Positions 36,801 to 41,297 of a stretch of DNA of 47,186 nt are shown here, piece after piece (within the stretch, counting starts at the first letter, position 1; each line of letters opens with the position of its first letter). Origin of the DNA: Bacteroidales bacterium. Lineage in GTDB: Bacteria > Bacteroidota > Bacteroidia > Bacteroidales > UBA932. The translations under genes were made by a program, and so were the position numbers. The stretch spans positions 1 to 47,186 of the forward strand of contig JAFYXO010000020.1 of NCBI GenBank assembly GCA_017546125.1. The letters are read 5' to 3'. The notes under the pieces are model-generated. The model did not search any database. It had not been told where the DNA came from and saw nothing but the letters and a program-made list of their open reading frames with translations.

Positions 36801-36908
36801 AATGACATTGATCTTGGGAAATAGTGTAAAACTCACTACACCCGATGCAACCATCAGAAGAAGGAGAAAATATCTGTATTTAATAAAAAATTGTGCGATA
36901 CTCTTCAT
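33861..36908 (-). CDS. MMPL/RND-superfamily exporter with an enlarged periplasmic loop
   Basis: 1015-aa inner-membrane transporter. The frame is open to an ATG at 36938, but Met at 36908 (MKSIAQFFIKYRYFLLL) starts directly at TM1 and lies 40 bases after a TATCTTTG box, so it is chosen. The layout is TM1, a periplasmic domain, TM2-6 (about residues 155-330), a second very long periplasmic part (about 350-850), then TM8-12 (about 865-1010). TM4-type 'LILSMDYSIILMNRFRQTR' and the C-terminal equivalent 'MGATIDYAILFTGYYREKR' carry the Asp-Tyr pair expected for proton relay. The second loop contains a low-complexity Glu/Pro/Ala-rich tract. Likely cargo is a lipid or other hydrophobic compound. Confidence 0.9.
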   Translation of the reverse strand: MKSIAQFFIKYRYFLLLLMVASGVVSFTLFPKINVISDMTQFLPDDSRMKQGLDSLKGSFSGIDINGAGVSAMFANEAINDSLDAHLSGMDGVAAIMGKRTNENYTLYQMILEPGTSPDSVADVIRGEYGSSVTVETASANLLPDDMDFIIIAGVSLLTLILVIMCSSIVEVLLFILAIGLAVIINIGTNAFLPGVSMVTNAIAAILQLILSMDYSIILMNRFRQTRMKNIAKVDAMTSALADATPTILSSAMTTMLGMAMLAFMDFKIGLDMGLVLSKGVFLSLVSIYFVLPALVLAFDGLIQKTEKRVPLIHTYKLSKLEVRCRILIAVLFVLFFGASYHLSQRTKFCFSGAWPTEITREFPPQNQIVLLYGTNEEEKVIPLIDSLGKNPRIEMAMSYPSIMLKERTPAQLMDFIGEMSSLLPSGAALPAVDSTLPVADLLDILYYAASHPQRDEMMSFSDIENFVSQLPAEYMAGFDMEKMMEEVMKNITGEEEEVEEEPVAEEPEAVADTSSLFVPEATPLADTLALHADSVAIAEPADTVASVSATTRFTAENSTRALTSEEMADFLGFEKKQASAVYRIAGRAKSVMTPQEFVHYIMDNILKRNLYSMMIPDGQKKELAVVRHQIDSAVVAGSMMAAIPATLLADTPADTLKAEIFPSDSVLVAEAVPQEPAVMAPVPEEKKEIKVEPTPLDILLDMVASGEKYSAEKIGSTLRNAGVDIQQSDVELLFMCYGGLNSDTDTLKMSLSGIIDFVTGPMLSDPMYSRFIDDSAKVGITSIKQSVTEGLGNLRGEKFSIATIVSGYQSESQETFDFIEGLYDDCDRTFEGDYYLIGESVMYNEMNEGFKKEMLVVTLLTILVIFMVVAITFRSFIVPVFLLLIVLSAVYVCLFVGGLGGKSMNYLAYLVTQSILMGATIDYAILFTGYYREKRRKKLSIADSLRKAYKNSTHSIMTSGLILILCPYIMSLLLTDPTLSTILSSISVGALSAILLIVFVLPGLLAAFDKVVKG

Positions 36909-36948
36909 AGGTGTTCTAAAGGGACATATACGTTCCACAAACGGGGCG

Positions 36949-36956
36949 CAAAGATA
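36949..36956 (-). promoter_or_regulatory. -7 box of the MMPL exporter operon
   Basis: Minus-strand TATCTTTG matches TAnnTTTG and gives a leader of about 35 bases to the preferred start at 36908. Confidence 0.55.
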
Positions 36957-36987
36957 TTAAAATACTTGATATAAAGTATAAATATGA

Positions 36988-36995
36988 TATTTTTG
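36988..36995 (+). promoter_or_regulatory. -7 box of the DUF1648 gene
   Basis: Plus-strand TATTTTTG matches TAnnTTTG, 26 bases before the ATG at 37022. Confidence 0.5.
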
Positions 36996-37021
36996 TGGTC
37001 TCAACCTATTAAATTATAGAG

Positions 37022-37387
37022 ATGAACAAACGAGGCTGGCTTATTCCGATTCTAATCATAACATTAAATGTTTTGGCCATTATTCTACGCTGGGGTTCCA
37101 TGTCGGAAATTCTTCCCGCACATTTCGATCTTGAGGGCAATGCCGGTGGTACAATGCCACGCACCACACTGCTCTTCTATCCCCTCATCGTTGCTGTTGT
37201 CTGTCTGATCGGATATTTTATTGCCAGGGCAAAGGGGAAACTCGGGACAGGTATGATTATCCTGACAGCGGAGAGCCAGGCCACGCCCTCTCCATTCTGT
37301 CTCGTCTGTGCAGCCAAGCATTCCTGCCCCTTTCCTACAAGCAGCATAGATAGCCTTGTGGCGAGGCAGTCCATCAATAAGTTATGA
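37022..37387 (+). CDS. Small DUF1648-like membrane protein, C-terminus probably altered
   Basis: 121-aa protein. Residues 1-75 fit a DUF1648 module: a first membrane helix (WLIPILIITLNVLAIIL), the typical 'MSEILPAHFDLEGNAGG' loop that precedes TM2, and a second helix (LLFYPLIVAVVCLIGYFIA). After about residue 78 the sequence becomes Ser/Pro/Cys-rich and hydrophilic (ESQATPSPFCLVCAAKHSC), unlike the third and fourth helices normally expected, so a frameshift or deletion may have replaced the original C-terminus. Family members are often linked to SdpI-type immunity or sensor proteins. Whether this one works is unclear. Confidence 0.6.
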   Translation: MNKRGWLIPILIITLNVLAIILRWGSMSEILPAHFDLEGNAGGTMPRTTLLFYPLIVAVVCLIGYFIARAKGKLGTGMIILTAESQATPSPFCLVCAAKHSCPFPTSSIDSLVARQSINKL

Positions 37388-37440
37388 ATATCTGACCAAT
37401 TCCTGGGTGGATGTGCAAAATATCTTTTGACAGTACTCCA

Positions 37441-37448
37441 TACCTTTG
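37441..37448 (+). promoter_or_regulatory. -7 box of the small tandem-repeat protein gene
   Basis: TACCTTTG matches TAnnTTTG, 40 bases before the ATG at 37489. Confidence 0.6.
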
Positions 37449-37488
37449 CAGCCGAAAAATTAAGGTAAACAAAAACCAATCATTTATT

Positions 37489-37683
37489 ATGGCAGAATTG
37501 AAACTAAAGAAAACAAAGATTGAAGAGAAAGTAGTAGGGACATATCAGAAAATTGAGGACACTGTGGTAGGAACCTACCAGAAGATCGAAGATACTGTAG
37601 TGGGAACCTATCAGAAGATCGAAGACAAGTTCGTGGAGAAATTCCTGGAAGAAGGGGAGGAGAGTGATAAATCACAGGAATAA
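37489..37683 (+). CDS. Small protein with three 11-residue tandem repeats
   Basis: 64-aa highly charged protein. An earlier in-frame ATG (37411) lies upstream of the -7 box, so the Met at 37489 (MAELKLKKTK) is preferred. Residues 15-47 are three nearly perfect repeats of VVGTYQKIEDT (33-base units at 37531, 37564 and 37597), followed by KFVEKFLEEGEESDKSQE. The units differ at third codon positions while the peptide stays constant, a sign of selection on the protein. Similar short repeat proteins ('KIEDGVVGAYKKIED' type with a 'DKFVDxFL' end) are seen in Firmicutes and Bacteroidota; their function is unknown. A single amphipathic helix or coiled coil is likely. Confidence 0.8.
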   Translation: MAELKLKKTKIEEKVVGTYQKIEDTVVGTYQKIEDTVVGTYQKIEDKFVEKFLEEGEESDKSQE

Positions 37684-37700
37684 TGGTAATGACAGTAACT

Positions 37701-38525
37701 TTAATGGAAAATGCCAAGAGACAATGACTGACGATATTCTTTTGGAGACACCCCTTCGACCCTCTTGAAATATTTCCCGAAAACTGACTGTGACGGGAAA
37801 TCAAGTTCATCACTGATCTGCTGAATGGTCATGGATGTGGACGAAAGACAGCTTTTGGCATACAGCACCACATGTCTCTCAATCCAGTCAAATGCAGTCA
37901 TACCAGTCTCCTGCTTGAGCAAAGTAGAGAGGTATTTGCTTGACACACAGAGTTTGTCAGCATAAAATCCCACCTCTCTCTCACTCTTGAAATGTTCAGC
38001 GACCAGAGCCATGAATCTTTCACATTTCTCTTGCTGGGATGTCATTAAGGATGGCTGACTCTGGAGTCCGTGCATGTAATATCCCAGACCATAATAGTAT
38101 GCGGAAAATAGGTGTTTTGCAATATCTTCCATATATGGATTGTCGTGCTGTTTCATCAGATTTGCTACCTGTCTGTAAAAAGAAGAGAGGACCTCAATAA
38201 CATCTTCCGACACACTGTAGAACTGGGTATCCTTGATAAACAGCCTTTCATGCAAGCTGATAGGGAGATTCAATGAATCTGTAAAATCTTTACTCATCAC
38301 CATACCGAAACCCTCAAAATCGTCGTCAAGATCTATCGATTCGACCATCTGACCAGGGAGGAACAGCGCCACCGCCGGAGCCTTCAGCGACCAGGAACGG
38401 AAATCCACCAGACATAAGAATTGTCCGGAAGTAATGACTATCTGTGTCACCTTCTTTATCTTGTGTGGGAAACGGAGCCCATCCAATATGCTCTCGCTTT
38501 TGAGCAGTTCAATATCTTCCAGCAT
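37701..38525 (-). CDS. AraC-family transcriptional regulator
   Basis: 274-aa regulator with an N-terminal cupin-like sensor domain (about 1-150, including 'SLKAPAVALFLPGQMVESID') and a C-terminal double helix-turn-helix (about 170-270): 'LCVSSKYLSTLLKQETGMTA' is the first HTH and 'ISDELDFPSQSVFGKYFKR' the second, with the family ending 'GVSPKEYRQS'. Its target and effector are unknown. A convergent 17-base gap separates it from the small repeat-protein gene. A TACTTTTG -7 box lies just 7 bases before the ATG. Confidence 0.95.
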   Translation of the reverse strand: MLEDIELLKSESILDGLRFPHKIKKVTQIVITSGQFLCLVDFRSWSLKAPAVALFLPGQMVESIDLDDDFEGFGMVMSKDFTDSLNLPISLHERLFIKDTQFYSVSEDVIEVLSSFYRQVANLMKQHDNPYMEDIAKHLFSAYYYGLGYYMHGLQSQPSLMTSQQEKCERFMALVAEHFKSEREVGFYADKLCVSSKYLSTLLKQETGMTAFDWIERHVVLYAKSCLSSTSMTIQQISDELDFPSQSVFGKYFKRVEGVSPKEYRQSLSLGIFH

Positions 38526-38532
38526 AGTACTG

Positions 38533-38540
38533 CAAAAGTA
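38533..38540 (-). promoter_or_regulatory. -7 box of the AraC regulator, nearly leaderless
   Basis: Minus-strand TACTTTTG matches TAnnTTTG and ends 7 bases before the ATG at 38525. Confidence 0.5.
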
Positions 38541-38619
38541 CCAAATCGGAAGAATTGAACAAAAGAATTGTAAATTTCGAAGAAAATCAGGGCAATTTTC
38601 AGGAATAATTGACCAATAC

Positions 38620-38928
38620 TTACTCCAGATACTTCACCGGTATCCCATTGGACTCAGCGTAGGCTATTTCGCCCCTGGTACTCTCACCGATATAGCCACC
38701 GACATTGATGACAAAGATCTCGTCTGCCATATCTATCTTGCGTTTGTGCATATCGTCAAGCATGGCCTTAGTACCTTCGGTCCAGACCTCATCATCGCCG
38801 CTGTGACCGAACAGTCCGACCGATATCACGATATTGCCCTCAAGGGTCAATCTCTTCTGTGCTTCCAGATACTGCTCTTTAAATTTAGTGCTTCCACAAA
38901 GGGTAATGACTTTGTATTTTCCGACCAT
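38620..38928 (-). CDS. Nucleoside 2-deoxyribosyltransferase-like small protein
   Basis: 102-aa single-domain protein. The N-terminal 'KVITLCGSTKFKEQYLEAQK' and the later 'MADEIFVINVGGYIGESTRG' and 'EIAYAESNGIPVKYL' follow the Rossmann-like nucleoside deoxyribosyltransferase fold, where the first glycine-containing loop and the Asp/Glu pairs sit around the nucleobase and ribose. Similar short versions are common in bacteria and phages and are usually unannotated. Whether it has transferase activity or only binds a nucleotide cannot be told. No operon partner; the gap on the 5' side is full of repeats. Confidence 0.8.
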   Translation of the reverse strand: MVGKYKVITLCGSTKFKEQYLEAQKRLTLEGNIVISVGLFGHSGDDEVWTEGTKAMLDDMHKRKIDMADEIFVINVGGYIGESTRGEIAYAESNGIPVKYLE

Positions 38929-39006
38929 ATTTCCTTAAAGATGATGTGACTGCAAAGTAAGACAATTGCTTGTAGAAATGCAACTCCCTTCCCCCTTGTC
39001 CGCCGC

Positions 39007-39158
39007 CGGCCAGGTCCAACATATTTTTGCAGACCTGGCCGAAAATATACCACCTGAAGGGGCCGAATCCGAAACGGGCACGAAATGCGGCGATTCTGTG
39101 CCCAAAGTGCCACAAAAACACAAAACGGGCACGAAATGTGACGATTCTGTGCCCGTTT
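39007..39158. repeat. Composite repeat: GGCCAGGTC palindrome followed by two 51-bp GGGCAC hairpin units
   Basis: Palindrome CGGCCAGGTC (39007-39016) with GACCTGGCCG (39032-39041) around a 15-base loop. After 34 bases come two hairpin units starting at 39076 and 39127 (exactly 51 bases apart), the second with stem AAACGGGCAC / GTGCCCGTTT (39123-39132 with 39149-39158). Short reading frames across it look like spurious translations of the repeat. It fills most of the 294-base gap between two genes transcribed in the same direction. Confidence 0.85.
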
Positions 39159-39222
39159 CTGTTGCTATTTGCCGAAGAGGCGGAACTGTGCTGGTTCCAC
39201 ATTGGCCGAAAGGATGATATTG

Positions 39223-39882
39223 CTATTCTTCTGTGATAGGGCAGGCCAATGCCAGCAGTTCGCTGAAGTCATCTATCAGCCAATCGGCAGGGGAGAGGCT
39301 TTCGCGTGAGCCATTGCCGTAGGTAACACCGCAAGTCCTAGTCCCGGCATTGATACCCATCTGAATATCAAAGATGGTGTCACCCACCATTATTGCCTGA
39401 TCTGGGGTGAAGCCGTATTTGTCCAGAGTCTTGAATATTGCCTCGGGGTGAGGTTTCCCATTCTCCACATCTCCGGCACCGAGGATATATGTGATGATAT
39501 CTGTGAGGCCGAGGTTCTTTACGAATTGCGATAGCGAAGTCTGTCCTCGGCTGCTGGCTATGGTGAGTGTGAGGCCACGGGCTTTGAGTGCCTTAAGGGT
39601 CTCTATGACATGGGGATAGAGTTTTACTGCTCCATCTTTGTTGTGCACGTCGAAGAGTCTGCGGTAGGTGTCCGCATAGAGGTTGACATTTATTTCGCAC
39701 TCGGGGAATAGGACAGGGGGGATCTCTACCAGTCTGAGCCCGATCATCGCCGCACACTCTGCATCGGTGCGTGTAGGGAGCCCCATCTCGCGGATGGTCT
39801 CGTGCATGGTCTTTATTATTACCGACGCTGTGTCTCCCAGTGTCCCGTCAAAATCGAGAATTATAATTTTAGTCTCTTTCAT
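39223..39882 (-). CDS. HAD-superfamily phosphatase (phosphoglycolate phosphatase-like)
   Basis: 219-aa enzyme with the HAD motifs in order: I ILDFDGTLGDT (Asp10, Asp12), II TIASSRGQTS, III 'GKPHPEAIFKTLDKYG' region with the Lys in GKPHP, and IV MVGDTIFDIQMG. The cap is of the C1 helical type (about residues 17-85). The closest functional classes are PpaX/Gph-type small phosphatases; the substrate is undefined. The start is firm because the first beta-strand with the catalytic aspartates begins within ten residues, and a TACCTTTG box sits only 4 bases before the ATG. Confidence 0.94.
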   Translation of the reverse strand: MKETKIIILDFDGTLGDTASVIIKTMHETIREMGLPTRTDAECAAMIGLRLVEIPPVLFPECEINVNLYADTYRRLFDVHNKDGAVKLYPHVIETLKALKARGLTLTIASSRGQTSLSQFVKNLGLTDIITYILGAGDVENGKPHPEAIFKTLDKYGFTPDQAIMVGDTIFDIQMGINAGTRTCGVTYGNGSRESLSPADWLIDDFSELLALACPITEE

Positions 39883-39886
39883 AGTG

Positions 39887-39894
39887 CAAAGGTA
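39887..39894 (-). promoter_or_regulatory. -7 box of the HAD phosphatase gene, leaderless arrangement
   Basis: Minus-strand TACCTTTG ends 4 bases before the ATG at 39882. As the protein start cannot move downstream without losing the catalytic strand, this is a strong leaderless candidate. Confidence 0.65.
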
Positions 39895-39921
39895 TACAGT
39901 TATTGGATTATTTCCTCATAT

Positions 39922-40374
39922 TCACCTCCCCCTCTTGCCCAATCGGTTGACCACGATCATCAGGACAATGCTGAGCAGGAAAAGGGCAGCTGCAATATTA
40001 TGGGTCAGATCCCATCCCTTCGTATTGAATATGTAGAGGCAGGGACCGAGAAAAAGGAGGATGGATAGGAATATCAGGGGGGTGGTATATTTTGACGGGT
40101 ATCCCGCTGCGATCTCCCCGTCGGCACATCCTGGGGACATAGTGGTGCTGTCTTTTGCCGGCTGGTTTACCACAGGGGTTATCAGTTCCATTGCCCTTTC
40201 GCTGTCCCTCCCGGCCACATATATGGCAATGCCGGGGTTAGGGCCATACGCACCTGTCCGCTGGTCCGCCGCCTCATCGTGCAGACGGAATGCAATACCA
40301 TTGACCTCCAATATATTGGCCACCACATTGGCCTCATTGCTCTCTGAGCATCTGTATAGCAGCACTTCCTTCAT
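39922..40374 (-). CDS. DUF2007-domain membrane protein
   Basis: 150-aa protein. The N-terminal DUF2007 domain 'LLYRCSESNEANVVANILEV' to about residue 70 (signal-transducing, PII-like small fold) is followed by an acid/Ser-rich linker and two membrane helices near the C-terminus ('TTPLIFLSILLFLGPCLYI' and 'IAAALFLLSIVLMIVV'). Start: ATGs at 40404, 40380 and 40374 are in frame; 40374 is chosen because the homologous remnant at 46334 starts there and because it overlaps the upstream remnant stop in an ATGA. The family's role is unknown. It is the intact member of a duplicated pair. Confidence 0.8.
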   Translation of the reverse strand: MKEVLLYRCSESNEANVVANILEVNGIAFRLHDEAADQRTGAYGPNPGIAIYVAGRDSERAMELITPVVNQPAKDSTTMSPGCADGEIAAGYPSKYTTPLIFLSILLFLGPCLYIFNTKGWDLTHNIAAALFLLSIVLMIVVNRLGKRGR

Positions 40375-40481
40375 TTCCATTGAATCTGATTTATTGGAAC
40401 ACATTCCGGGCCAGGTGGACTAAAAATGCTTCCACCTGGCCCGGAAACAATACGGATATTGATATTTTGGATATTGCTCAT
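40371..40481 (-). pseudogene. 5' remnant of a YdeI-like gene, fused to a palindromic repeat
   Basis: The first ten codons (MSNIQNINIR) align with the start of the intact YdeI-like gene at 46909 (MHNILNVNSR), and the upstream 35 bases with its promoter are also conserved. The rest of the gene is missing; in its place lies the GGCCAGGTGG palindrome. The residual 36-codon frame ends in a TGA that overlaps the ATG of the DUF2007 gene, so it could still couple translation of that gene. Confidence 0.7.
40406..40444. repeat. GGCCAGGTGG palindrome at a deletion junction
   Basis: 14-bp perfect stem CCGGGCCAGGTGGA (40406-40419) with TCCACCTGGCCCGG (40431-40444) and an 11-base loop. It is a variant of the GGCCAGGTC family and occupies the place where the body of a YdeI-like gene is missing. 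Confidence 0.85.
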
Positions 40482-40554
40482 AATTGTTGGAATTGATACA
40501 AAGTAAGGGATTTTATTCGTATATTGTACCCATAAACATAAAAATAGATTGAAT

Positions 40555-40734
40555 ATGGAAAACAAAGAAAAAGTATTGGCTGCAATGAAACAGGCCGGAG
40601 AGCCTCTTAATGCAGGGAAAATAGCAGAATTGAGCGGCTTGGACCGCAAGGATGTGGATAAGGCAATGAAGGTGCTCAAAGAGGAAGGCGCCATCGTGTC
40701 TCCAGTCCGCTGCAAATGGGAGCCTGCGAAATAG
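40555..40734 (+). CDS. Small winged-helix DNA-binding protein
   Basis: 59-aa protein that reads as a single minimal winged helix: '[20 protein letters not shown]' (helix 1-2), '[20 protein letters not shown]' (recognition helix region) and a short wing '[15 protein letters not shown]'. It resembles MarR/ArsR-like minimal domains found in bacteria and archaea. The ATG at 40555 is preferred to an in-frame TTG six bases earlier. Its target is unknown. It runs divergent to the YdeI/DUF2007 locus and sits between two repeat elements. Confidence 0.75.
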   Translation: MENKEKVLAAMKQAGEPLNAGKIAELSGLDRKDVDKAMKVLKEEGAIVSPVRCKWEPAK

Positions 40735-40745
40735 GTTCCATCCCC

Positions 40746-40892
40746 GGCCAGGTCTACAAAAAAGGTGTCCGACCTGGCCTAAAACTAACACCTGAATGTG
40801 CCAAATCAAAAACGGGCACAAAAAGCCGTGATTCCATGCCCGAAGTGCCGCCAAAACGCAAATCGGGCACAAAATCCATCCATTCCGTGCCC
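40746..40892. repeat. Composite repeat: GGCCAGGTC palindrome followed by two 51-bp hairpin units
   Basis: Palindrome arms 40746-40754 and 40771-40779 (GGCCAGGTC / GACCTGGCC, 16-base loop), a 34-base spacer that resembles the one at 39.04 kb, then hairpin units starting at 40814 and 40865, again exactly 51 bases apart. It starts 11 bases after the stop of the winged-helix gene. Confidence 0.85.
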
Positions 40893-40921
40893 AAATCGCC
40901 AACTGACCGACAGAAAAGGTT

Positions 40922-41014
40922 CTATTGTAGATATTCATAAATCTGATATCTCTTCTTGCGGATCTTATCCCTCTTCACTTCGATAAGTCTCCGGTACTGG
41001 ATGAATATCTGCAT
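40922..41014 (-). CDS. Possible small gene or coding remnant
   Basis: A 30-codon minus-strand frame from the ATG at 41014 (MQIFIQYRRLIEVKRDKIRK, then KRYQIYEYLQ) is rich in Lys and Arg and can be extended upstream without a stop for several codons. It looks like the C-terminal end of a basic protein whose front part is lost. No promoter or partner is seen; random occurrence is possible. Confidence 0.25.
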   Translation of the reverse strand: MQIFIQYRRLIEVKRDKIRKKRYQIYEYLQ

Positions 41015-41128
41015 AATTATGCCGGACAGTGGCTGTTAAAATAATATCATCAAAAGTAGAGCTAACGCAAATTTGGATTTCAAAATTAGAAATGACTGTG
41101 CGCGTTATTCTATCTCAGAGTCCTTTCA

Positions 41129-41289
41129 CTACAAATTCTCACTATTGGCGACCGTAACAGTCACCGATTTACCCATGAGGTGGATTGTGTACTGATTTCC
41201 GTTCCTGACCATATAATATTGGCTGCAGATACACCACATGAGAAAAGGATAGACAGTAGACATGCTGCAAGCAAGAAGTTTTTTTTCAT
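41129..41289 (-). pseudogene. Small exported protein, probably frameshifted
   Basis: The ATG at 41289, 8 bases after the SLH-protein stop, starts a clear signal peptide (MKKNFLLAACLLSILFSCGV) with a possible lipobox Cys. In this frame it ends at 41161 after 42 codons, but the protein-like continuation lies in another frame (YYMVRNGNQYTIHLMGKSVT, and on to a stop at 41129). An insertion or deletion in the middle would join the two. It is probably a decayed partner of the upstream surface-protein gene. Confidence 0.5.
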
Positions 41290-41297
41290 AGTGAGTA

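Noticed and set aside
38966-39236. Plus-strand frames encoding 17-residue repeat peptides (GTKCGDSVP type)
   Set aside because: They only translate the palindromic 51-bp units; two frames give similar open stretches, and there is no promoter or start context.
40716-40986. Plus-strand frames across the repeat at 40.8 kb
   Set aside because: Again translations of the repeat family; frames differ between loci without a conserved protein.
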